Shown: positions 16,764 to 24,269 of the stretch, piece by piece
Numbering within the stretch: the first letter of the stretch is position 1
Layout: every line of letters starts with the position of its first letter
From: UMGS1696 sp963642885
Lineage (GTDB): Bacteria > Bacillota > Clostridia > Oscillospirales > CAG-272
DNA: 64,000 bases
Direction of reading: 5' to 3'
Assembly: GCA_963642885.1 (NCBI GenBank)
Contig: CAVIJI010000002.1
Span: 1-64,000, forward strand
Notes under the pieces: generated by a model
Databases searched by the model: none
Told to the model about the DNA's origin: nothing
The model's input: the letters and a program-made list of their open reading frames with translations, nothing else
Position numbers and translations under genes: made by a program

Positions 16764-17372
16764 ATGGTTATAACCTATGTAGTAAAAAATACTTTGTATG
16801 TGAATCTGACAAATCACTGTACAAATAGATGCGAATTCTGTTATCGTGATTATTCACATTCAGATGTTTTTCCGAATCTGCGGCTTGAAAGAGAGCCGTC
16901 TCTGAATGAGATTATAACCGATGTGTTTTCACATAAGCTCGGAAACTACAGTGAAATTGTTTTCAGCGGCGGCGGAGAACCCACATGCCGACTTTATGAT
17001 ATGCTCGAAACCTGCAAGAGACTGCGTGAGGCGACAAATACCCCGATAACGGTCAATACCAACGGACACGCGTCGATGATACTTGCCGAGGACACCGCTC
17101 CGATGTTCAAAGGACTTGTGGACTGCGTTTCCGTAAATCTCGCGGCAGCGGATTCGGACACCTATATGAAGCTGTGTCACCCTAAATTCGGAGAGGATGC
17201 CTTCATCGGAGTTTTAAAGTTTGCACGCGAGGTTTCGAAATATGTTCCGCATGTAGAGCTTACGGTGGTAAAGGGAACGATAAACGATTTCGATTTGGAA
17301 CGCTGTTCGGGAATAGCCGCCGAAATAGGCGCAAGCTTTAAGGTGCGCGACTATGTAGCTCCGCTGTTATAA
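16764..17372 (+). CDS. TatD-linked radical SAM protein
   Basis: 202 aa. A compact radical SAM protein with cluster motif C19-x3-C23-x2-C26 in NHCTNRCEFCYRD and the SAM-binding stretch VFSGGGEPT; NTNGHA and VSVNLAA continue the barrel. It fits the described TIGRFAM family of radical SAM proteins linked to tatD (TIGR04038, recalled), whose reaction is unknown. There is no C-terminal SPASM domain, so it is not a normal sulfatase maturase. GGAGG lies five bases before the start. Its stop overlaps the stop of convergent tmcAL by six bases. Confidence 0.85.
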   Translation: MVITYVVKNTLYVNLTNHCTNRCEFCYRDYSHSDVFPNLRLEREPSLNEIITDVFSHKLGNYSEIVFSGGGEPTCRLYDMLETCKRLREATNTPITVNTNGHASMILAEDTAPMFKGLVDCVSVNLAAADSDTYMKLCHPKFGEDAFIGVLKFAREVSKYVPHVELTVVKGTINDFDLERCSGIAAEIGASFKVRDYVAPLL

Positions 17373-18467
17373 GATAATCGGACCCATACGCATGAATTTG
17401 TCCGCACGCTCACCGCAGCATAATGTGTAGAGCCTGTCGGCAGCCTGAGCAAGCTCACACCGAGAATTCTCGGGATAATCCGCGGGCTTGGTGATTACCT
17501 TTATTTTAAGGCTTTTCTTGACGCATTTATAATATTCCCTGCCGCGTTCGTTTGCCGCAAGAAGTACGGTAAAGCACGGCGGGGATTTTTTGTTCATTTG
17601 TCCTACTCCCGTCAGAGAAAACAACAATTCCCGTCTCATTCTGGCGAGAGTGAGCTTTTTCTGAGGAAGATTTTTTATAAATTCATCTGAGTTGCGTGAT
17701 TCGAAGGAGGTATTTCTCGCATATATAAGCTCGGGCGTATCGGCGTTTTTCATAAGACGCGAGTATTCGAAAATAATATCGTCGTACTTTTTCTCGTTGC
17801 AGAATTTTACACCCTCGAACAGATTGTACGCCTCGATGGGAATTTCATGCCGAATACTTTCGAGTCCGCATGAAAAAATTTTCGTTCTGATTTCACCTGC
17901 GCTGAGCTGATTCATATCTCGCTTTACTATGCGGTATTCTGTAATACCGAGTTCTTTGCCGCGGCACATGTATTCGATTCCGAGCTTATCATTTGCACCG
18001 AGCTCGTCTGTGACACCAAGCTCCGACATCGCTCTCGAATAAAGTACAGCCGAGCCGAGGCTTCTGTGTTCCTTCTCGAGACTGCGGATAACCGTTGTAA
18101 AGCTATCCGATGCTTTGATTTCGGCACATTTTTCGATAAGTGCGGCGTCCCCCGTTTCGGAGCCGAATGTCAGACAATCGCTGCCGAGTGATGATGCTAT
18201 AAAAACACCGCCGAGCGCGAAATCCTCCGCACCTGAGGCACACCACGGAAACGGCAACTCGAATACGATATCCGCTCCGCACAGCAACGCGGCATGGGCA
18301 CGGGTGTATTTATCGTATACGGCAGGCGTACATCTCTGAGTAAAATTGCCGCTCATGACGGCTATTACACAACCGTCATTTCCGATCGCTTCTCTCGCTT
18401 TGCTCAGAATATACTTGTGTCCGTTATGCATTGGGTTAAACTCACAAATCACAGCACTTGATTTCAT
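17367..18467 (-). CDS. tmcAL: tRNA(Met) cytidine acetate ligase TmcAL
   Basis: 366 aa (YlbM, former DUF795). Nucleotidyltransferase-like enzyme that uses ATP and free acetate to make N4-acetylcytidine at the wobble position of elongator tRNA-Met. The N-terminal nucleotide-binding motif is CEFNPMHNGHKY (HxGH) and the next block is VMSGNFTQRC, where the family more often has RG. It is transcribed from a perfect promoter that overlaps the ackA promoter head-to-head; ackA makes acetate and TmcAL consumes it, a sensible pairing. Convergent and slightly overlapping with the radical SAM gene. Confidence 0.95.
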   Translation of the reverse strand: MKSSAVICEFNPMHNGHKYILSKAREAIGNDGCVIAVMSGNFTQRCTPAVYDKYTRAHAALLCGADIVFELPFPWCASGAEDFALGGVFIASSLGSDCLTFGSETGDAALIEKCAEIKASDSFTTVIRSLEKEHRSLGSAVLYSRAMSELGVTDELGANDKLGIEYMCRGKELGITEYRIVKRDMNQLSAGEIRTKIFSCGLESIRHEIPIEAYNLFEGVKFCNEKKYDDIIFEYSRLMKNADTPELIYARNTSFESRNSDEFIKNLPQKKLTLARMRRELLFSLTGVGQMNKKSPPCFTVLLAANERGREYYKCVKKSLKIKVITKPADYPENSRCELAQAADRLYTLCCGERADKFMRMGPIIL

Positions 18468-18504
18468 TATTATTTATATCTTTCTACAAAATGAGCTAAA
18501 TATC

Positions 18505-18533
18505 TTGTTTTTTGGCGTTATTTCGTATATAAT
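18505..18533 (+). promoter_or_regulatory. Sigma-A promoter for ackA
   Basis: TTGTTT (18505-18510), 17-base spacer, TATAAT (18528-18533). Its -10 box overlaps that of the opposing tmcAL promoter by two bases. Confidence 0.82.
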
Positions 18534-18560
18534 TATAGCTGATATTCAAATATTTGTCAA
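18532..18560 (-). promoter_or_regulatory. Consensus sigma-A promoter for tmcAL
   Basis: Read on the minus strand: TTGACA (18555-18560), 17-base spacer, TATAAT (18532-18537). Perfect consensus; it faces the ackA promoter and shares bases with its -10 box, so polymerase cannot occupy both at once. Confidence 0.88.
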
Positions 18561-18594
18561 ATTTCAATCATTTTTTCGGAGGAAACATTCCAAA

Positions 18595-19809
18595 ATGAAA
18601 GTATTAGTAGTTAACGCCGGTTCTTCCTCACTTAAGTATCAGCTTTTCGATACCGTTACCGAATCAGTTCTCGCAAAGGGAATTTGCGAAAGAATCGGTA
18701 TCGACGGACGTATCGAACACAGAAAAGGCGAAAACGGTGAAAAAATCAAAGCAGATATTCCCATGCCCGACCATGCCGTTGCGACTGAAATAGTTATTAA
18801 ATACCTCACAGATCCCGAAACAGGTGTTATTTCCGACATGAACGAGATAGAGGCTGTAGGACACAGAGTAGTCCATGGCGGCCCTTACTTCTTTGAATCC
18901 GTTCTTCTTACGGACGAAGTTCTCGAAAAGCTCGAGCTTTGCCGCGATTTCGCACCTCTCCATACAGGCGCACACATCATGGGTATAAAGGGATGTCTCG
19001 CTGTTATGCCCGATAAGCCGCAGGTGCTGGTATTCGATACGGCTTTCCATCAGACAATGCCCGTTCAGGCATATACTTACGGCGTTTCCTACGATATGTA
19101 TGAAAAGTATCATATCCGTCGTTACGGTGCTCACGGCACATCTCACAGATATGTTTCCCGTGAAATGGCAAAGCTTCTCGACAAGCCTGTTGAAGACACA
19201 AAGATTATTACCTGCCACATCGGAAACGGTTCATCCATTACCGCTGTTAAGGGCGGAAAGTGCATAGACACATCAATGGGCTTCACACCTCTTGACGGTG
19301 TTATCATGGGTACTCGCTGCGGTTCCATAGACCCTGCCGTTGTTACATATATCATGAACAAGGAAGGTTATACTCCCGACGAAATGAGCGAGTATATGAA
19401 CAAGAAGTGCGGTTTCCTCGGTATTTCCGGTATTTCCTCCGACAGCCGTGACATAGAGGCCGCTATTCTCGAGGGCAACGAAAGAGCGTACATCGCAGCC
19501 TCCACTCTCGCATATCAGGTAAAGAAGTACATCGGTTCATACGCGGCAGCTATGAACGGACTCGATGCGATTGTTTGGACAGCCGGAATGGGTGAAAACA
19601 ATCCCGAGCTTCGTGACAGAGCATGCACAGATATGGAATACTTCGGAATTAAGATCGACCATGAGCTTAACGCAAAGATTCACCACCAGCCGAATACGGT
19701 TGAAATATCCACACCCGATTCGAAGGTTAAGGTTTATGTTCTTCCCACAAACGAAGAGCTTATGATTGCTTCCGATACAGAAGAAATCGTAAAAAAACTC
19801 GGTAAGTAA
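18595..19809 (+). CDS. ackA: Acetate kinase
   Basis: 404 aa. Converts acetyl phosphate and ADP to acetate and ATP, the last step of acetate fermentation. ASKHA-fold marks: MKVLVVNAGSSSLKYQLFDT, VGHRVVHGG, VFDTAFHQTMP, YGAHGTSHRYVS, HIGNGSSITA and FTAG-like VWTAGMGENNPELR. The start at 18595 is fixed by the family N-terminus; GGAGG lies 12 bases upstream, longer than ideal. Codon choice is of the strongly biased kind seen in the surface-protein genes of this window, in line with high expression. No pta gene is adjacent. A terminator follows. Confidence 0.97.
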   Translation: MKVLVVNAGSSSLKYQLFDTVTESVLAKGICERIGIDGRIEHRKGENGEKIKADIPMPDHAVATEIVIKYLTDPETGVISDMNEIEAVGHRVVHGGPYFFESVLLTDEVLEKLELCRDFAPLHTGAHIMGIKGCLAVMPDKPQVLVFDTAFHQTMPVQAYTYGVSYDMYEKYHIRRYGAHGTSHRYVSREMAKLLDKPVEDTKIITCHIGNGSSITAVKGGKCIDTSMGFTPLDGVIMGTRCGSIDPAVVTYIMNKEGYTPDEMSEYMNKKCGFLGISGISSDSRDIEAAILEGNERAYIAASTLAYQVKKYIGSYAAAMNGLDAIVWTAGMGENNPELRDRACTDMEYFGIKIDHELNAKIHHQPNTVEISTPDSKVKVYVLPTNEELMIASDTEEIVKKLGK

Positions 19810-19832
19810 GTTTACCGAACGGCATAATAATC

Positions 19833-19877
19833 AAGACCTCCGGCAGAGGAAGCAATTCCGCTGTCGGAGGTCTTTTT
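19833..19877 (+). terminator. Intrinsic terminator after ackA
   Basis: A 12-bp stem GACCTCCGGCAG (19835-19846) with its near-complement (19861-19872, one G-T pair), an inner GGAA/TTCC extension, then TTTTT. Confidence 0.9.
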
Positions 19878-19921
19878 GTGTTTTTTATCGGTGTAATTGT
19901 TATTTTTATTTGATTTGTACA

Positions 19922-19950
19922 TTGACATAAGTCCGATTACGGACTATAAT
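19922..19950 (+). promoter_or_regulatory. marR-MATE promoter with a palindromic operator in its spacer
   Basis: TTGACA (19922-19927), 17-base spacer, TATAAT (19945-19950). The spacer is almost entirely a 16-base palindrome AGTCCG-ATTA-CGGACT (19930-19945) touching the -10 box. Binding there would block polymerase, so it is a strong candidate site for autorepression by the MarR protein encoded next. Confidence 0.8.
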
Positions 19951-19986
19951 AATAGAGCTTTGTGCAAAAAAATCAGGAGAATATCT

Positions 19987-20439
19987 ATGCAGGTACGCGA
20001 ATATATAGACCTTATCGATATACAGGTGAAGGAACAGAATTCCGTATATCACAGTGCCGCGGTAAAATTCGGACTTTCGGATAGTGCCATGTGGATTTTG
20101 TATATGGTATCGGAGTTAAAAGAGAACGTTACACAACAGATTTTGTGCCGTCAGTGTTTTTATCCGAAGCAGACGATTAATACCGCGATTTCGAATTTGA
20201 TTAAAAACGGGTATATTTTACTGGAGCCTGTGCATGGTGCGAGAAATCAAAAACGGATAATTCTGACCGATAAAGGACATGAATTGACAAGCTCAACAAC
20301 GGATATACTGCGTGATGCTGAGGAAAGAGCATATTCGCATCTGTCTGTACAAGAACTTGAAATTTATCTTAAAATGACGGAGAAAATCACATCTTCATTG
20401 AAGAGTGAGATTCAGGCAATTGAAGTTAAAAATAATTGA
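19987..20439 (+). CDS. MarR-family transcriptional regulator
   Basis: 150 aa, winged helix-turn-helix dimer of the MarR family, which usually represses efflux genes until a toxic ligand binds. The DNA-binding part runs from ILCRQCFYPKQTINTAISNL (recognition helix) through the wing GARNQKRIILTDKGHEL; the N- and C-terminal helices form the dimer interface. The start at 19987 has AGGAG seven bases upstream. The promoter contains a 16-bp palindrome suited to autoregulation. The gene ends 11 bases before the MATE transporter, the likely target. Confidence 0.92.
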   Translation: MQVREYIDLIDIQVKEQNSVYHSAAVKFGLSDSAMWILYMVSELKENVTQQILCRQCFYPKQTINTAISNLIKNGYILLEPVHGARNQKRIILTDKGHELTSSTTDILRDAEERAYSHLSVQELEIYLKMTEKITSSLKSEIQAIEVKNN

Positions 20440-20450
20440 GGTGTGATAAA

Positions 20451-21782
20451 ATGCAAATTAAGCTTTCAGACCATTTTACATATGATAAACTGATTCGTTT
20501 TACACTGCCGTCGATATTCATGATGATATTCACGTCTATTTACGGAATGGTTGACGGATTTTTCATTTCCAACTTCGTCGGAAAAACCGCCTTTGCATCG
20601 GTTAACCTTATTATGCCGTATCTTCAGATTCTCGGCGGATTCGGTGCTATGATAGGCGTCGGAGGAAGTGCGCTTGTGGCTAAGACATTCGGAGAAGGCG
20701 ATGTACACAGAGGCCAGAGATACTTCACGATGATGATGTACCTGATGTTCGGCTCGAGTATTTTGCTTACGGGCGTCGGTATAGCAATACTCCGTCCCGT
20801 TGCCTACCTTTTCGGAGCTACCGATGCGATGATAGGTGATGTTATGACATACGGAACTGTATGTTTGTGCTTTAATGTGGCACAGCATGCGCAGTACACG
20901 CTGCAAAGCTATATGATTGTTGCGGAAAAGCCCAAATTCGCAATGTCCGTTATTATTATGGCGGGTGTCACGAACATGATACTCGACTATGTATTCATGG
21001 CGTTTTTCGGCCTCGGAGTTGCGGGTGCGGCACTCGCTACGGGACTCAGCCAATGTGTAGGCGGAGGTGTACCTTTTATATGGTTTATAAGCAAGAGAAA
21101 TAAATCGGACGTCAGATTATGTAAAACGAAATTCGAGGTAAAGCCTGTTGTAAAAGCATGCATCAACGGTTCATCTGAAATGATGACAAGCATATCCGCC
21201 TCCGTGACGGGTGTACTTTATAATATGCAGCTTATGAAATATGCGGGTGAGGACGGAGTTGCCGCATACGGTGTTGTGATGTACGCATCGTTTATATTTA
21301 TAGGTATTTTCATGGGATATTCATCCGGAAGCTCGCCCGTAATGGGATTCCACTACGGAGCGGCCAATCACAAAGAAATGAAGAATATTCTGAAAAAGAG
21401 TATGATAATGCTTTCGTCATCCGCTGTAATTCTTACGACACTTGCTTTGATACTTGCGAGAACGATAGCATCTATATTTGTCGGATACGATGCGGCATTG
21501 CTTGAAATGACAGTAAGAGCATTCAGAATATGCGCGATTCCGTTCCTTGTAATGTGGTTTAACATGTACGCGTCATCGTTCTTTACGGCCTTGAATGACG
21601 GAGCCGTTTCAGCGGCTATATCGTTTGTTCGTTCCCTGATACTTCCCGTTGTATGCATACTTGTTCTTCCCGAAATCTGGCAGCTTGACGGAGTATGGTA
21701 CGCACTCGACGCAAGTGAGATTTTGAGCACGGTTGTATCTTTGGGCTTTATGCTCGGTATGCGCAAAAAATATCATTATTGA
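20451..21782 (+). CDS. MATE-family efflux transporter
   Basis: 443 aa with about 12 membrane helices, a cation-coupled exporter of drugs or cationic compounds. MATE features include the N-terminal FTLPSIFMMIFTSIYGMVDG and the second half-repeat beginning GSSEMMTSISASVTGVLYNM. The start at 20451 follows GAGGTG; an upstream TTG is not needed. It is second in a two-gene operon with its MarR regulator. Substrate unknown. A bidirectional terminator follows. Confidence 0.94.
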   Translation: MQIKLSDHFTYDKLIRFTLPSIFMMIFTSIYGMVDGFFISNFVGKTAFASVNLIMPYLQILGGFGAMIGVGGSALVAKTFGEGDVHRGQRYFTMMMYLMFGSSILLTGVGIAILRPVAYLFGATDAMIGDVMTYGTVCLCFNVAQHAQYTLQSYMIVAEKPKFAMSVIIMAGVTNMILDYVFMAFFGLGVAGAALATGLSQCVGGGVPFIWFISKRNKSDVRLCKTKFEVKPVVKACINGSSEMMTSISASVTGVLYNMQLMKYAGEDGVAAYGVVMYASFIFIGIFMGYSSGSSPVMGFHYGAANHKEMKNILKKSMIMLSSSAVILTTLALILARTIASIFVGYDAALLEMTVRAFRICAIPFLVMWFNMYASSFFTALNDGAVSAAISFVRSLILPVVCILVLPEIWQLDGVWYALDASEILSTVVSLGFMLGMRKKYHY

Positions 21783-21823
21783 TTTTATTAAATCGATCAG
21801 AAAATCACAGTCGAATCAAATTC

Positions 21824-21858
21824 AAAAGCCGCATGGTATTTAACCATGCGGCTTTAAT
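21824..21858. terminator. Bidirectional terminator between MATE and M28 genes
   Basis: A perfect 13-bp stem AAAGCCGCATGGT (21825-21837) with its complement (21843-21855) between two convergent genes, flanked by A's and T's. Confidence 0.9.
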
Positions 21859-21877
21859 GTCGGTAAATCGGGTTATA

Positions 21878-23110
21878 TCAGCCTTCGCGTTTGCGGCAGA
21901 GGTAAATGTCAAGCTTGTCCTTCATATTGTCCGGCATCTTGCGTGCGACAGGACACTGTACGGCATTGGCCATTCTGTCCGCAAACTCGGTAATGAATGT
22001 ACAGTCTTCTATCATTCTTGATGCGAGCATTACCGCTGTGGTGTCATAACGGTTGTGAATCGTCGCAGTGTTGTGCGGAGCACCGCGAGCAAACGAAACG
22101 GCGGGAATTCCGCGGTCGGCGAACGGAGTAGAGTCACTTGAATATACGTCCTGGGATGTTCTGATGCTGAAACCTGTTTCGAGTCCGAGGTAGCTTATGT
22201 AATGCACGAGTTTGTCCTCGGATGTACAGCATCCGATGAAACCGCCCATTATACATCCTATCATATCGAGGTTTATATTAAGTACTATCGATTCCAGAGT
22301 ATCCTCGTGAGCGGCACAATAAGCCTTGGAGCCGAGCAGTCCGCGTTCCTCACTGCCGCACCAGACGAAACGCAGTGAATGACGATGCGGGTGGGATTTA
22401 AAGTATTCGGCAAGATATATAAGACCTATCGAGCCCGACATATTATCATAAGCTCCGGTTGAAAGGGGTGTCGAGTCGTAATGCGCACTGAAAATAATCG
22501 TTTCCGGGATTATTCCGGGCATATCAAGCACGATATTCTGCGATTCGCCTTCGTATTCCTCCTGGGAAAGGGAAATACGAACGTTTTTTACTTTATTTTT
22601 TATCAAGGATATTGCCGATTTCGCATTGATATTTACTCCGGGAAGCTTGACACCGTTTGCACCGTCAACGGTGAAGCGGCGAAGCTCACGCTTGTCAATG
22701 TCATAGTCACGGTAATTGGCATCACCGCTGTATGTTATAAAGCCTACGGCACCGTTTTCAACGAGATCGTGGTACTTCCAATAGCCGAGATAGCCGTCGA
22801 AAATGACGATTTTACCCTTGCACTGAGAAAGTGAATAAGAGTCCGTGCCGGTCATGTAGTACAGTGGAGCTTCTACATCACCGCAGCCTGCACAGCGATA
22901 GCCTTCGCACGGAATTGTCTTTCCGTCTGCCGTTAACTCAGCACTGACATTCTTTGCCATGGCGACATTGAAAGGTTCCGTATGAGCCTCGAGTCCCATT
23001 CCCGCAAGAACATCGATGAGATAAGCGGCACACTTCTTTTCCTCGTCACTGCCTCCCGTGCGGATATACGCGGTATCACGGAAAACCTGCATTATTTGTT
23101 TTGCGTTCAT
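21878..23110 (-). CDS. M28-family zinc aminopeptidase
   Basis: 410 aa, no signal peptide, so cytoplasmic or exported by another route. It is a zinc exopeptidase with an inserted PA-like domain (about 80-170, including IVIFDGYLGYWKYHDLVENGAVGFITY). Zinc and catalytic residues are visible in FSAHYDSTPL, GAYDNMSG, CGSEERGLLGS, NLDMIG and IHNRYDT. Family members trim peptides; the substrate is not evident. The start has AAGGA about ten bases upstream. It is last in the minus-strand run uvrC-rsmD-coaD-M28. Confidence 0.9.
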   Translation of the reverse strand: MNAKQIMQVFRDTAYIRTGGSDEEKKCAAYLIDVLAGMGLEAHTEPFNVAMAKNVSAELTADGKTIPCEGYRCAGCGDVEAPLYYMTGTDSYSLSQCKGKIVIFDGYLGYWKYHDLVENGAVGFITYSGDANYRDYDIDKRELRRFTVDGANGVKLPGVNINAKSAISLIKNKVKNVRISLSQEEYEGESQNIVLDMPGIIPETIIFSAHYDSTPLSTGAYDNMSGSIGLIYLAEYFKSHPHRHSLRFVWCGSEERGLLGSKAYCAAHEDTLESIVLNINLDMIGCIMGGFIGCCTSEDKLVHYISYLGLETGFSIRTSQDVYSSDSTPFADRGIPAVSFARGAPHNTATIHNRYDTTAVMLASRMIEDCTFITEFADRMANAVQCPVARKMPDNMKDKLDIYLCRKREG

Positions 23111-23145
23111 AACGATTGTGTCCTTTCGTTTTATAGTATGGGTTG

Positions 23146-23634
23146 TTAATCACTTAATAACAGCTCGCGCATCAGACCGACGCATGATGACGGCACGGCG
23201 TCTCCGAGCTCACAGCCGTACTTCAGAAGTTCACGTACATATGTCGACGAAACAGCGGTTAAAGTCGGGGAGGAGGGAAGTATTATCGTTTCGAATTTAG
23301 GATCGAAACGCTTCATGATTAACGCCAACTCCGCTTCATAATCATAATCCGTTGCGTTTCTCGCTCCGCGTACGATGAATTCGGCATCGACCTTGTGCAT
23401 GTAATCCGATGTCAGTCCGGACCACATGTCGGTTTTGATATTCCCGCTCAGCTCCGATACTGCGGCATCGAGCAGTTTAAGACGGTTTTCCGGAGAAAAC
23501 ATACCGTTTTTTTTCTCTGCGTTAAATAATATAACGACATAGATTTCATCGAAAATATCGGAGGCACGCTTTATTAAATCGAGGTGTCCTGCGGTTATCG
23601 GGTCAAAGCTGCCCGTGATTACTGCACGTTTCAT
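23146..23634 (-). CDS. coaD: Phosphopantetheine adenylyltransferase
   Basis: 162 aa, full length. Penultimate step of coenzyme A synthesis: ATP plus 4'-phosphopantetheine to dephospho-CoA. N-terminal MKRAVITGSFDPITAGHLDL has the HxGH nucleotidyl-transfer motif; FIVRGARNATDYDYE and TAVSSTYVRELLKYG are typical. It overlaps rsmD by four bases (ATGA); the rsmD-coaD order is widely conserved in Firmicutes. Confidence 0.97.
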   Translation of the reverse strand: MKRAVITGSFDPITAGHLDLIKRASDIFDEIYVVILFNAEKKNGMFSPENRLKLLDAAVSELSGNIKTDMWSGLTSDYMHKVDAEFIVRGARNATDYDYEAELALIMKRFDPKFETIILPSSPTLTAVSSTYVRELLKYGCELGDAVPSSCVGLMRELLLSD

Positions 23635-24266
23635 TCCTCTGCCTCAACCTTCGGTGTGAGAAGCGTTATTCTGGTGCGTCCGTATAAAGCGGAGCGGAGG
23701 ACATCGAATTTGTCGCGCAGGGCTTCACTGCCTCCGAATACATCCTTCAGTATGCATTCTTCGGTCACTTCCTCGTCCTTGCGTATGCGTGTGGCTTTAG
23801 GCGGAATATCGCAATCGGTCTCGCAAACAATATACGCACCGGGAGCGAAGAGCTCCGCATTGTCGAGTGCTTTCAGGGAAGCGGGAAGAAGTCCAGTATT
23901 ATAGGGCGGATCGAGAAAGATTATATTGTATTTTTCTTTTTTCGCAGCACCGCGTATAAATGAAGTATAATCCGCAGTGGAAACTCTGCATTTTTCGAAA
24001 AGGTGTGTTTTTTTCGCGTTTTCTATGATAACATTTGTGGCGTCTCGAGATTGGTCGATGATGGTAGCTTTAGCCGCACCGCGCGACAAAGCTTCAAGAG
24101 CAAGCTGACCGCATCCGCCGAATAAATCGAGGACATTTCTTCCCTCGATGTCGAACTGAATCATCGAAAACAATGCTTCCTTTACGCGATCGGTTGTAGG
24201 ACGTGTGGTATCTCCGTCAATTGTAGCCAGCTTGGTTCCGCGCGCACTTCCTGTAATAATTCTCAT
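23631..24266 (-). CDS. rsmD: 16S rRNA guanine-966 N2-methyltransferase
   Basis: 211 aa. SAM-dependent methyltransferase for G966 of 16S rRNA. Motifs: MRIITGSARGTKLAT, RPTTDRVKEALFSMI, SAM-binding VLDLFGGCGQLALEALSRGA and catalytic FLDPPYNTG. It starts three bases after uvrC's stop and overlaps coaD, so the three are translated as a unit. Confidence 0.95.
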   Translation of the reverse strand: MRIITGSARGTKLATIDGDTTRPTTDRVKEALFSMIQFDIEGRNVLDLFGGCGQLALEALSRGAAKATIIDQSRDATNVIIENAKKTHLFEKCRVSTADYTSFIRGAAKKEKYNIIFLDPPYNTGLLPASLKALDNAELFAPGAYIVCETDCDIPPKATRIRKDEEVTEECILKDVFGGSEALRDKFDVLRSALYGRTRITLLTPKVEAEE

Positions 24267-24269
24267 ATG

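Noticed and set aside
16764..17372. Anaerobic sulfatase maturase for the nearby sulfatase
   Set aside because: Too short, has no C-terminal SPASM cysteines, and sits beside tatD as in the known TatD-linked family.
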